Origin: Chthoniobacterales bacterium
Lineage (GTDB): Bacteria > Verrucomicrobiota > Verrucomicrobiia > Chthoniobacterales > UBA10450
Length of the DNA stretch: 20,395 nt
Reading direction: 5' to 3'
Assembly: GCA_025980625.1 (NCBI GenBank)
Contig: JAICXG010000019.1
Span: forward strand, 1-20,395
Shown: positions 1 through 6,691 of the stretch, one piece after another
How the letters are laid out: each line of letters opens with the position of its first letter
How positions within the stretch are numbered: position 1 is the first letter of the stretch
Notes under the pieces: model-generated
The model's input: only the letters and a program-made list of their open reading frames with translations
Told to the model about the DNA's origin: nothing
Databases searched by the model: none
Program-made: the position numbers and the translations under genes

Positions 1-57
1 CCCCCCGAGACTCTGGGATTGCACAAGCATGCGCTCGCCTTTAAACTGCCGGCGTGA
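1..57 (+). CDS. C-terminal tail of an unidentified gene (partial)
   Basis: Frame 1 is open from the left edge to a TGA at 55-57 and would encode a tail ending LHKHALAFKLPA. Its stop overlaps the GTG start of the next gene (GTGA at 54-57), a typical translational-coupling junction, which is the main support. In many bacteria the gene before khpA is rpsP (ribosomal protein S16), but the 18 visible residues are too few to identify and do not look clearly like S16. It could also be non-coding leader. Confidence 0.4.
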   Translation, partial: PPETLGLHKHALAFKLPA

Positions 58-284
58 GACAGTTTCTCGAGTTCGTCATTCGCCAATTGGTCGAGTTTCC
101 CGATGAAATCATGCTCTCGGAAATCCCGCGCGGCCGGATGACGGTGTTTCGGTTGCAGATGCGGCAGAGCGATGTCGGCCGAATAATCGGCCGCAACGGG
201 CAAACAATTCGCTCGATTCGCGCCCTCCTCTCCAGCGCCGCAGGGCGCCACGGACAAAAGGCGACGCTCGACATCGTAGAGTGA
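54..284 (+). CDS. khpA: KhpA-type KH-domain RNA-binding protein
   Basis: This 76-residue protein has the usual length of KhpA (YlqC), a small cytoplasmic KH-domain protein that binds RNA, often together with KhpB. The KH signature is clear: VGRIIGRNGQTI at residues 41-52, with the GxxG loop GRNG at 46-49 that contacts the nucleic-acid backbone. The N-terminal helix (RQFLEFVIRQLVEFPDEI) and the C-terminal ATLDIVE strand match the family. The only usable start is GTG at 54, because an in-frame stop lies at 42-44 and no ATG follows. The GTG overlaps the stop of the upstream frame, suggesting coupled translation. The usual rimM/trmD neighbours are absent; the next gene is convergent and ends 10 bp away. 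Confidence 0.88.
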   Translation: MRQFLEFVIRQLVEFPDEIMLSEIPRGRMTVFRLQMRQSDVGRIIGRNGQTIRSIRALLSSAAGRHGQKATLDIVE

Positions 285-293
285 GTCAGGTGG

Positions 294-1280
294 CTAACGG
301 TAGATCTCGATCTGGATCTTTCCGTCCGGGCCGACATGGCCGCGATACATGCCTGAAGTATTGAAAGGCATCGCAAAGTGACCGTTCCGGTCGATCGCGA
401 TCAGCCCGCCGCCGCCCCCTAGCTTGCCAACCTTCGCGATGGCGGCCTGGGCTGCTTCTTTCACCGGCATCTTGCGATATTGCATCATTGCCGAGACATC
501 GTGGGCGACATCGATGCGGATGAAATACTCGCCGTCGCCGGTGCAGGAGACGGCACAGGTTTCGTTATTCGCATAAGTGCCGGCGCCGATGATCGGTGAG
601 TCGCCGACACGCCCGAATTGTTTGTTAGTTATCCCGCCGGTTGAAGTAGCGGCCGCGAGATTGCCGGCTTTGTCGAGTGCGACGGCGCCGACCGTGCCGT
701 GCCGATCCTTGTCGCTTACAGGCGTGGGACTCGCTTTGGCCTTTTGCAAGGCTTGCCAGCGCTCCTCCGTGTAGAAGTATTTTTGATCGACAAAAGGCAC
801 GCCCATCTGTTTGCCAAACGCTTCCGCCCCCTCGCCCACCAGCATCACGTGCGGCGATTTTTCCATGACCAGCCGGGCGAGCGAAATCGGATTGCGAATG
901 TGCTGCACGGCCGCGACCGCGCCGGCATTGAGCGTCTTTCCATCCATGATCGAGGCGTCGAGTTCATTCGTGCCTTGATGGGTGAAGACGGCGCCCTTGC
1001 CAGCATTAAAAAGCGGGTTGTCCTCGAGCACACGAACGGCGGCTTCGACCGCATCGAGGCTGGAAGCGCCGCGCTCCAGCACGACATAACCGGCTTTGAG
1101 CGCCTGTTCGAGCCCAGCGCGATACGCTTGCTCCTTTGGCGGCGTCATTTCGCCGCGCTCGATCGTCCCGGCGCCGCCGTGAATTACCATTCCGAATTTC
1201 ATCTGGTTCTCCTTCTCCGCCGCAAGCGCGCTTGCGCAAGCGAAAGCCACAATCGTAAAGGCGATTTGAAACCGGAGCAT
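294..1280 (-). CDS. iaaA: Exported isoaspartyl peptidase / L-asparaginase (Ntn-hydrolase)
   Basis: This 328-residue protein belongs to the plant-type asparaginase / isoaspartyl dipeptidase family, which splits beta-aspartyl dipeptides and asparagine after self-cleavage into two subunits. Seen directly: HGGAGTI at 34-40, the autocleavage site DRHGTVGAVA with the expected nucleophile Thr196 at the new N-terminus of the small subunit, and GNLAAATSTGG at 206-216 followed by the GRVGDSPIIGAGTYA substrate-binding segment. Residues 1-21 (hydrophobic core IAFTIVAFACASALA) look like a Sec signal peptide, so a periplasmic location is inferred. A shorter start at Met27 (position 1202) would give a cytoplasmic form, but the upstream 26 codons read as a good signal peptide. 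It is convergent with khpA. With PII, glutamine synthetase and a second asparaginase in the window, a role in nitrogen scavenging is plausible. Confidence 0.93.
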   Translation of the reverse strand: MLRFQIAFTIVAFACASALAAEKENQMKFGMVIHGGAGTIERGEMTPPKEQAYRAGLEQALKAGYVVLERGASSLDAVEAAVRVLEDNPLFNAGKGAVFTHQGTNELDASIMDGKTLNAGAVAAVQHIRNPISLARLVMEKSPHVMLVGEGAEAFGKQMGVPFVDQKYFYTEERWQALQKAKASPTPVSDKDRHGTVGAVALDKAGNLAAATSTGGITNKQFGRVGDSPIIGAGTYANNETCAVSCTGDGEYFIRIDVAHDVSAMMQYRKMPVKEAAQAAIAKVGKLGGGGGLIAIDRNGHFAMPFNTSGMYRGHVGPDGKIQIEIYR

Positions 1281-1465
1281 ACCGAGGATATGCGGCGGAA
1301 CTCTGAACGAGGCAAGCCGCTGTCCCCGATCAGCGGAGCCAACCGCGCTTCTGCGCTTGCGCGAATTGCGGCCGGAAAAATTCGGCGCTTGCGCTGTGTC
1401 GGCGATCTTGATTTTCTTCTGCGAGTGCGATTGAAAATCCGTTCGACGCGACCACTGTAACGCCC
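1281..1465. promoter_or_regulatory. Divergent control region between iaaA and glnB with direct repeats
   Basis: This 185-bp gap separates two divergently transcribed genes and must hold both promoters. The 10-mer GCGCTTGCGC occurs twice (1353-1362 and 1385-1394), starting 32 bp apart, about three helical turns. Between the copies lies a short inverted repeat, CGAATT (1362-1367) with AATTCG (1379-1384). I see no clear sigma-54 site (GG-N10-GC) and no canonical sigma-70 promoter. A repressor or activator site is possible but unproven. Confidence 0.3.
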
Positions 1466-1804
1466 ATGAAAAAACTCGAAGCGATCATCAAACCGTTCAA
1501 ACTCGAGGAAGTGAAAGAAGCACTGGCCGAGCTCGGGATCGAGGGGATGACAGTGACGGAGGTGAAGGGGTTTGGACGCCAGAAAGGGCATACCGAGATC
1601 TATCGCGGGAGCGAATACACGGTCGATTTTTTGCCGAAGGTAAAGGTAGAGGTGGTGCTCGCGGACGAGATGGTGGAAAAGGCGGTGAGCGTGGTGGTGA
1701 GCGCGGCCAAGACGGGCAAGATCGGTGACGGGAAAGTGTTCGTCTTGCCGGTAGAACATGCGGTGCGCATCCGCACAGAGGAGATCGGCGAGAAAGCGGT
1801 TTGA
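1466..1804 (+). CDS. glnB: Nitrogen regulatory protein PII
   Basis: This 112-residue protein has exactly the usual PII length. PII is a cytoplasmic trimer that senses 2-oxoglutarate and ATP/ADP and controls glutamine synthetase, its adenylyltransferase and ammonium channels. The start MKKLEAIIKPFKLEEVKEAL is typical. The T-loop (residues 37-55) carries Tyr51 in RGSEYTVDF, the uridylylation site in proteobacterial PII. The B-loop TGKIGDGK is at 83-90 and the C-terminal RIRTEEIGEKAV holds ATP-binding arginines. It lies 101 bp before glnA on the same strand. GlnB and GlnK cannot be separated from sequence alone; linkage to glnA rather than amtB favours glnB. Confidence 0.95.
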   Translation: MKKLEAIIKPFKLEEVKEALAELGIEGMTVTEVKGFGRQKGHTEIYRGSEYTVDFLPKVKVEVVLADEMVEKAVSVVVSAAKTGKIGDGKVFVLPVEHAVRIRTEEIGEKAV

Positions 1805-1824
1805 TCGTTGCAGCGATAAAGTGC

Positions 1825-1886
1825 TGAAGCGTTGAAGTGGAATGCGCCGATTCCGCTTCAACGCTTCAACTCTTCAACACCTCAAC
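1825..1886 (+). promoter_or_regulatory. Long hairpin plus 8-bp phased repeat in the glnB-glnA gap
   Basis: The left arm GAAGCGTTGAAGTGGAAT (1826-1843) pairs with ATTCCGCTTCAACGCTTC (1850-1867). This gives an 18-bp stem with one G-U pair and a 6-nt loop GCGCCG; T1825-A1868 adds a nineteenth pair. No T-run follows, so it is not a classical intrinsic terminator. The right arm merges into an array with exact 8-bp period: TTCAAC at 1857, 1865 and 1873, then CTCAAC at 1881. The structure ends 19 bp before the glnA start. It may be an attenuator, an mRNA stability element between PII and glutamine synthetase, or a small intergenic repeat; the sequence does not decide. Confidence 0.6.
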
Positions 1887-1905
1887 GTTCACTCACTCGC
1901 CACCA

Positions 1906-3327
1906 ATGCCTAACCAAAAAACTCCATCCGATGTTTCCAAAATGATCAAGGACCACGAGGTCAAACTCGTGGATTTCAAGTTCACCGATCTGCCCGGCGC
2001 CTGGCAGCATTTCACCACCACGTTGACCGAGTACAACGAGGATATTTTCACCGAAGGCCTCGGCTTTGACGGCTCAAGCATCCGCGGCTGGAAAGCGATC
2101 AATGCCTCCGACATGCTCGTAATTCCTGATCCGGCGACGGCCTGGATCGACATCTTTAACGCCGAGCCGACGCTCAGCCTGATCTGCACGATCGTCGAAC
2201 CAATCACGCGCGAGCCCTATAGCCGCGATCCGCGCGGACTCGCCGAAAAAGCGGAGGCTTATCTGCAAAGCACCGGGATTGCTGATACCGCGTTCTTCGG
2301 GCCGGAAGCGGAGTTTTTCATTTTCGATGACGTACGTTTCAGCACGAGCGGCAATAGTTCTTTCCACCTCGTCGAGAGCGTGGAAGGGCATTGGAACAGT
2401 GCGCGCGAGGAAGGGCCCAACCTCGGATACAAGATCCGCCCGAAGGAAGGCTATTTCCCGGTCGCACCGGCGGACACGCTCCAGGACATCCGCAACGAGA
2501 TGTGCCTCGAGTTGGAGAAGGCCGGTATCCCGATCGAGCGCCAGCATCACGAGGTCGCGACCGCTGGCCAGGCGGAGATCGACATTCGCTTCGCGCCGCT
2601 CAAGACGATGGGCGACCACCTTCAGTACTACAAATACATCGTCCGCAACGTCGCCCGGAAACACAACAAGACCGTGACGTTCATGCCGAAGCCGCTCTTC
2701 GGCGATAACGGCTCGGGCATGCACACCCACATGTCGCTCTGGAAAGATGACAAGCCGCTCTTTGCCGGGAACGGCTACGCGGGCTTGAGCGACATGGCAC
2801 TCTTTTTCATCGGCGGCATTCTCAAGCATGCGCCGGCGCTCACTTGCATAACGAATCCGACCACGAACAGCTACAAGCGGCTCGTGCCGGGATTCGAGGC
2901 GCCGGTCAATCTTGCTTACTCGGCGCGGAACCGGTCTGCCGCGATCCGGATTCCAACCTATTCGGCGAATCCGAAATCGAAACGGATTGAATTTCGGACC
3001 CCGGACGCGGCGGCCAACCCGTATGTGGCATTCGCCGCCCTCCTCCTCGCGGGCCTCGACGGAATCCAGAACCGGATCGATCCGGGCGATCCGCTCGACA
3101 AGAATCTCTACGAACTGCCGCCGGAAGAATTGGCAGAAGTGCCGAGTGTTCCCGATTCGTTAGGCGGCGCGATCGCGGCGCTGGAAAACGACCACGCGTT
3201 TTTGCTGCGCGGCGATGTGTTCAATGCCGACTTCATCAACAACTGGATCGAGATGAAGCAAAAGGAGTACGATTCGCTCCGGCTCCGGCCGCATCCGTAT
3301 GAGTTCCAGATGTATTATGACGTGTAG
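1906..3327 (+). CDS. glnA: Glutamine synthetase type I
   Basis: This 473-residue enzyme makes glutamine from glutamate, ammonia and ATP as a cytoplasmic dodecamer. Recognisable blocks are GLGFDGSSIRGW near the N-terminus, FFGPEAEFFIFD (metal-binding glutamates), the ATP and glutamate-binding stretch NGSGMHTHMSLW, the flexible-loop region KRLVPGFEAPVNLAYSARNRSA, and RIEFRTPDAAANPYVAFAA. DKNLYELPPEE carries Tyr402, matching the adenylylation tyrosine of GSI-beta enzymes (E. coli Tyr397), so control by GlnE and PII is likely. I chose ATG 1906 (MPNQKTPSDV). The frame is open to an ATG at 1837, but that start would lie within the hairpin and add an unrelated low-complexity leader. An exact TCGTTAGGC motif at 3157 encodes Ser-Leu-Gly with TTA, the only in-frame TTA I found in this gene. 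Confidence 0.96.
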   Translation: MPNQKTPSDVSKMIKDHEVKLVDFKFTDLPGAWQHFTTTLTEYNEDIFTEGLGFDGSSIRGWKAINASDMLVIPDPATAWIDIFNAEPTLSLICTIVEPITREPYSRDPRGLAEKAEAYLQSTGIADTAFFGPEAEFFIFDDVRFSTSGNSSFHLVESVEGHWNSAREEGPNLGYKIRPKEGYFPVAPADTLQDIRNEMCLELEKAGIPIERQHHEVATAGQAEIDIRFAPLKTMGDHLQYYKYIVRNVARKHNKTVTFMPKPLFGDNGSGMHTHMSLWKDDKPLFAGNGYAGLSDMALFFIGGILKHAPALTCITNPTTNSYKRLVPGFEAPVNLAYSARNRSAAIRIPTYSANPKSKRIEFRTPDAAANPYVAFAALLLAGLDGIQNRIDPGDPLDKNLYELPPEELAEVPSVPDSLGGAIAALENDHAFLLRGDVFNADFINNWIEMKQKEYDSLRLRPHPYEFQMYYDV

Positions 3328-3408
3328 CTGGCACGTGAGAGAAAGATGCGATCGACTAACTGAGATCCTACCCTCAGATTAACCCAAGCCACGGAACGAA
3401 ATTTGTGC

Positions 3409-3438
3409 TTGACTGGCAGACGCCGCCCGTCGTAAGCC
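3409..3438 (+). promoter_or_regulatory. Possible sigma-70-like promoter of the kelch gene
   Basis: TTGACT (3409-3414) is a good -35 match, and TAAGCC (3433-3438) lies 18 bp downstream as a weak -10, just before the ATG at 3446. The rest of the 118-bp gap after glnA shows only a small CTGAG/CTCAG hairpin near 3360-3377 with no T-run. The promoter call is weak. Confidence 0.22.
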
Positions 3439-3445
3439 ATGTCGC

Positions 3446-4618
3446 ATGGCTCCCATTAATCCTTCCTTCATTCACCGACCAAGTCGCTCCGCGCGGAATC
3501 CCGGGTTCATCGCAGCCTTGATTTGTTTCGGTCTTGTCGCTTCGTTCTTCCAGCCATGTGGCGCCGGGACTAACGACACTGACCCAGTGACCGTCCCAGA
3601 AAGGCCAGATGCTGCCTGGGTGCCCACCGGAGATCTGACTTCGCCCCGGGCCAACTGCGGGATTTCTCCTCTCATGGATGGACGCATCCTGGTGTCGGGT
3701 GGCTTTTCGTCTCCAGATGCATTGAACACGGCTGAAATCTACGACCCGATGACGGGCACGTGGTCACCCACTGGCAGTTTGATCATTGGTCGGGACAACC
3801 ATACGCAGACCCTCTTGAACGACGGGCGGGTGCTCGTCACCGGTGGAGGCGCGACATATGTTCCGGCGGAGATCTTCGATCCTGCCACGGCGACTTGGTC
3901 GTTTACGGGGGATATGGTGCAAGAACGCTTTGTGGGAAACACCGCGACGCTCCTGGCGGATGGACGAGTCTTGGTTACCGGCGGACTTGGAACCGACGGT
4001 GCGGAAATCTTCGACCCCGCGACCGACAACTGGAGTTCCACCCGAAGCGCGAGCGGCACACGCTTTGACCACACTGCGACTTTGCTTGACGACGGCACCG
4101 TTCTGATCGCGGGAGGCGCCGACGCGACGAGTCGTGCCGTGGCGACCGCTGAGATCTTTGATCCTTCTACTGAAAAGTGGAGATCGGCCAAACCCATGAG
4201 GGCTGCCCGGCAATTCCATACCGCGACCCTCTTGGCCGACGGCCAAGTCTTGGTCGCCGGAGGTTCCGGTTTCTCAGGCGACGGCCGGCAGCAGGCTTTG
4301 AAGACGGCGGAACTGTACGACCCAGCCACTCGCAAGTGGAGAACGATTCACAGTCTCAATCACGGCCGCTTCCGGCATACCGCAACGCTTTTACCGAGCG
4401 GCCAGGTACTGGTCGCCGCCGGCGCCGTGAGCAATCGATTCGACTCCACCGCAACGGCAGAACTATTCGATCCCGTGAGCAGTAGCTGGCTAGAAACTGC
4501 AAACCTGACACAGGCACGCTACGGGCACGGAGCGGCTCTTTTGCCGGATGCCTCAGTGATCGCGGTCGGCGGATTCGGCCCCACGTCCTTGTCCAGCACG
4601 GAGGTTTACCTGCCCTAG
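3446..4618 (+). CDS. Exported kelch-repeat beta-propeller protein
   Basis: This 390-residue protein has an N-terminal hydrophobic stretch (about residues 20-36, GFIAALICFGLVASFF) that looks like a signal sequence after a long basic N-region. The rest is a regular array of kelch/galactose-oxidase-like repeats of about 45-50 residues. Each has the pattern HTATLLxDGxVLVxGG followed by TAEIFDPATxxW. I count six full repeats plus a last partial one (HGAALLPDASVIAVGG ending STEVYLP). The opening segment AAWVPTGDLTSPR could supply the missing strand and close a seven-bladed propeller. No catalytic tyrosine-cysteine pair of galactose oxidase is evident, so a binding or adhesive role is more likely. 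Function is unknown. It ends just before a hairpin carrying the window's recurrent 9-mer in its loop. Confidence 0.85.
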   Translation: MAPINPSFIHRPSRSARNPGFIAALICFGLVASFFQPCGAGTNDTDPVTVPERPDAAWVPTGDLTSPRANCGISPLMDGRILVSGGFSSPDALNTAEIYDPMTGTWSPTGSLIIGRDNHTQTLLNDGRVLVTGGGATYVPAEIFDPATATWSFTGDMVQERFVGNTATLLADGRVLVTGGLGTDGAEIFDPATDNWSSTRSASGTRFDHTATLLDDGTVLIAGGADATSRAVATAEIFDPSTEKWRSAKPMRAARQFHTATLLADGQVLVAGGSGFSGDGRQQALKTAELYDPATRKWRTIHSLNHGRFRHTATLLPSGQVLVAAGAVSNRFDSTATAELFDPVSSSWLETANLTQARYGHGAALLPDASVIAVGGFGPTSLSSTEVYLP

Positions 4619-4621
4619 ACG

Positions 4622-4640
4622 ATGCGCCTAACGAGCGCAT
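4622..4640. repeat. Small hairpin with the recurrent 9-mer in its loop
   Basis: ATGCGC (4622-4627) and GCGCAT (4635-4640) form a perfect 6-bp stem around the 7-nt loop CTAACGA. The exact 9-mer GCCTAACGA (4626-4634) spans the top of the stem and the loop. It starts 3 bp after the kelch stop codon and has no T-run, so it is at best a weak terminator. The following GC-rich leader up to tatA contains CCCGGC/GCCGGG (4652-4657 with 4695-4700) and the palindrome GGCTTGCAAGCC, so the mRNA may be structured. Confidence 0.5.
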
Positions 4641-4711
4641 AAGGGGCGAGACCCGGCGGCACCCCGTGTAACTCCTAAGGGAAAGGGCTTGCAAGCCGGG
4701 GAGATCGTCCG

Positions 4712-5044
4712 ATGTTCGTTCTCGTTATGAATCTGCTCGCCTTGTTGTCCAACTTTGGCGGCCCGGACCTGATCATCATCCTCTTGATCATCCTCGTGCT
4801 TTTCGGTGCGAAGAAGTTGCCCGAGCTGGCCAAGGGGATGGGACAAGCGGTGCGTGAATTCCAGAAGGCGAAGGACGAGTTTACCGACGAATTGCACAAC
4901 GCCGGGAAAACTCCGCCGGCCCAGCCCGACACCCGGCAGCCCGATGCGACTGTGCCGCGGATCGACAACGCGCCGACTGCACGGGAAGTTCCGCCGGTCC
5001 GGCCCGAATCCGTCCCGGAAGAACAAAGGACGCACGAAGTCTAA
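4712..5044 (+). CDS. tatA: Twin-arginine translocase pore subunit TatA/TatE
   Basis: TatA is the pore-forming subunit that moves folded proteins with twin-arginine signal peptides across the inner membrane. Residues 16-32 (GGPDLIIILLIILVLFG) form the short membrane helix. It is followed by the hallmark hinge FGAKKLPELAKGMGQAVREFQKAKDEF (residues 31-57), with the FG and LPE motifs and an amphipathic helix. The C-terminal 50 residues are charged, Pro-rich and probably disordered. The 110-residue length is slightly above usual TatA. ATG 4712 is assumed; Met6 (4727) is possible. tatB and tatC are not adjacent. A candidate Tat substrate, the BNR protein with an RRRTLL leader, is encoded at 16164. 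Confidence 0.9.
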   Translation: MFVLVMNLLALLSNFGGPDLIIILLIILVLFGAKKLPELAKGMGQAVREFQKAKDEFTDELHNAGKTPPAQPDTRQPDATVPRIDNAPTAREVPPVRPESVPEEQRTHEV

Positions 5045-5171
5045 AGCTGCATTCGTCGCCGGTTTTTTGCCGCCGGTCTGGCGGGCACGGATTCCGCTAA
5101 GAAATTCGCGGATTTGTCAATGACATGAGCCGCCTTTTCGTCTAACCGTATCGCCCGAAAAATTCCTAACG
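5045..5171. other. Gap before the acyl carrier gene
   Basis: The gap holds only weak hairpins: CCGCC/GGCGG around a 5-nt loop near 5070-5084, and TCCGC/GCGGA at 5093-5112. No convincing terminator or promoter is seen. The motif variant TCCTAACGA (5164-5172) overlaps the ATG of the next gene. Confidence 0.35.
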
Positions 5172-5444
5172 ATGCACGATCCCGATCTCCGCACCCGAAT
5201 CAAAGAAATGCTGGTCAAGAATCTCATGCTCCCGACGCCAGCCAATGAGATTGCGGATGACCTGCCTCTTTTCGGCGCGTCCGGGCTGGGGCTCGACTCA
5301 ATCGACGCGCTCGAGTTGGTCGTGAGCATGGAGAAAACCTTCGGCGTCGGGGTTCCGAATTCCGAAGTCGCAGGTAAAGCGCTGCAAACCGTGAACTCGA
5401 TCCACGACTACATCGTGGAAAAGACCGAGCGGCCGGCTGCTTGA
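5172..5444 (+). CDS. Acyl carrier protein (phosphopantetheine-binding)
   Basis: This 90-residue protein has the acyl carrier fold signature LGLDSIDALELV at residues 39-50, where Ser43 is the expected attachment site for 4'-phosphopantetheine. The surrounding acidic helix and the C-terminal TVNSIHDYIVEK helix also fit. No ketosynthase or other fatty-acid gene is adjacent, so it is an orphan carrier. Its LPLFGASGLGLDS loop resembles dedicated carriers of secondary lipid or polyene pathways more than housekeeping AcpP, but this is a weak inference. The 8-mer CCTAACGA occupies 5165-5172, so its last A is the A of the start codon. No purine-rich ribosome binding site precedes the ATG. Confidence 0.88.
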   Translation: MHDPDLRTRIKEMLVKNLMLPTPANEIADDLPLFGASGLGLDSIDALELVVSMEKTFGVGVPNSEVAGKALQTVNSIHDYIVEKTERPAA

Positions 5445-5451
5445 CGAAATA

Positions 5452-5569
5452 GCCTAACGACTGTGCCGTCATGCCGAGCAGAGTGGAGCGGAGTCGCGCA
5501 AGGCCTTGCGTGAGCTCTAAGCTAACTTCCCAGGACTCCCTCGCCTCCGTTCCGCTGCGCTCGGTACGG
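5452..5569. repeat. Intergenic palindromic repeat, copy 1 (degenerate)
   Basis: This convergent gap between the carrier protein and the LOG gene begins with an exact GCCTAACGA (5452-5460). The stretch 5468-5496, beginning GTCATGCCGAGC and ending GCGGAGTCG, matches 24 of 29 positions at 20118-20146. It is followed by a perfect 14-bp palindrome CGCAAGGCCTTGCG (5497-5510). The far side (about 5535-5565, CTCCCTCGCC to CGCTCGGTACGG) loosely mirrors the start, so the whole may fold as a long imperfect hairpin and act as a bidirectional terminator. The resemblance to copy 2 suggests a dispersed REP-like family. Confidence 0.55.
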
Positions 5570-6643
5570 TCAGGTCGTTTCCGCGAGGTTGATCGCGTCG
5601 ATCAATTGGCGGAAACGCCCGAACTCGTGACGGTGAGGCGTGAAGATTATCCGCGGCAGATGGGCCAGCTCAGGCTGATTGCGCTCCTGCGGCAACGGCC
5701 CGCTTTGCACAATTTCGCCCTCGCGCAGGACGCCGGCGAAGCGCTCGTTGAGATTTGCCAGCGCCGCGCTTGTGAGCGGCCGATGAATGCGATAGACGAG
5801 CTGCGAACCAACCCAGCGCGAGGAATCGAAGTTCTTGTAGAAAAGCAGAATCTCGCTCACCGCCTCGTCGACGTTGTGCGCGATCTTGATGAAATTGAAA
5901 TCTTCCTCCGAGATCAGCCCCTGCTTGAGCAGATGGTCGGTCAGGAATCGCATCCACGTTTCCCAGTACCTGCCGTTAGGCGAATCGATCAGCACGATCG
6001 GAATGATGAGTGCCTTTCCTGTTTGCATGAGGGTGAGTGCTTCGAAGCATTCGTCCATCGTGCCGAAGCCGCCGGGGAAAAGCGCAAAAGCGTGTGTTTC
6101 CTTCACAAAGTTCAATTTGCGAGCGAAGAAGTAGTTGAAGTTAATCAGCTTCGGGTCGCCGTGGATGATCTCGTTCGCGCGTTGCTCGAAGGGCAGACGA
6201 ATGTTGAGTCCGAAGCTGTTCTCGCGTCCGGCCCCGCGCTGCGCCGCGCCCATGATCCCGTCACCGCCACCGGTGATGACCATGAATTGATGGGCGACCA
6301 TCTGCCGGCCAAATTCTTCCGCGAGGCGCGCGACCGGCTCGTCAGGCGCAGTCCGCGCCGAACCAAAAATGACGACTTTGCGCACGTCGCGGTAGGGCGC
6401 AAAAATCTTGGCGGCGTAGCGCAGCTCTTTGAGCGAGCGATTCACCAGCTTGAGGTCGCCGGTGCCCATTCTGTCGCTTCCCATTTTGAGCACGGTGATG
6501 ATCAGCTCCTCGATCAGCTCGGGCGATTTCTGGATTCCCCAGTCTGCGACCAATTGCCGGATGCGAGCGTCGAAGCCGGGTGGGATATGGGGCGTGCGCC
6601 GGATCGGCTGATCCTGAATGGCGCTTCCGGTGAAATCTTGCAC
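5570..6643 (-). CDS. LOG-family nucleotide phosphoribohydrolase-like protein
   Basis: This 357-residue protein carries the LOG (formerly 'lysine decarboxylase-like') signatures: a Rossmann start VVIFGSAR at 90-97, GGGDGIMGAA at 125-134, and the defining PGGFGTMDE at 190-198, whose glutamate is catalytic in LOG enzymes. Family members remove ribose-phosphate from nucleoside monophosphates or cytokinin nucleotides. The length, with N- and C-terminal extensions of about 85 and 100 residues, is nearer to PpnN-like nucleosidases than to the 190-residue LOG core. Exact substrate is unknown. The start is GTG at 6643; no ATG lies near. A motif variant (GCCTAACGG on the coding strand) at 5973-5981 encodes Pro-Asn. 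Confidence 0.86.
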   Translation of the reverse strand: MQDFTGSAIQDQPIRRTPHIPPGFDARIRQLVADWGIQKSPELIEELIITVLKMGSDRMGTGDLKLVNRSLKELRYAAKIFAPYRDVRKVVIFGSARTAPDEPVARLAEEFGRQMVAHQFMVITGGGDGIMGAAQRGAGRENSFGLNIRLPFEQRANEIIHGDPKLINFNYFFARKLNFVKETHAFALFPGGFGTMDECFEALTLMQTGKALIIPIVLIDSPNGRYWETWMRFLTDHLLKQGLISEEDFNFIKIAHNVDEAVSEILLFYKNFDSSRWVGSQLVYRIHRPLTSAALANLNERFAGVLREGEIVQSGPLPQERNQPELAHLPRIIFTPHRHEFGRFRQLIDAINLAETT

Positions 6644-6691
6644 GCGATGAATTGAGCTACTTCTACGCCGAGGGACAGCGAAAAGCGCCCT

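Noticed and set aside
699..1460. Long plus-strand open frame across iaaA and the glnB upstream region.
   Set aside because: It is antisense to a gene with clear catalytic motifs, and its residues are Arg/His rich with no conserved pattern.
1281..1465. Sigma-54 promoter for glnB.
   Set aside because: I could not find a convincing TGGCAC-N5-TTGC element in the gap.
1837..1905. Longer N-terminus of glutamine synthetase starting at ATG 1837.
   Set aside because: The added residues are encoded by the hairpin and octamer array and match no glutamine synthetase; ATG 1906 gives the usual length.
3446..4618. Kelch repeats as a DNA-level tandem repeat or CRISPR-like array.
   Set aside because: The units are similar in protein but diverged in DNA and vary in length; there are no identical repeats with unique spacers here or elsewhere in the window.
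4641..4711. Possible riboswitch in the tatA leader.
   Set aside because: The leader is GC-rich with a few pairings, but matches no riboswitch class I can recognise.
5471..6655. Long plus-strand open frame opposite the LOG gene.
   Set aside because: It mirrors the LOG gene, has no family resemblance, and the minus strand carries the GSAR, GGGDGIMG and PGGFGTMDE motifs.
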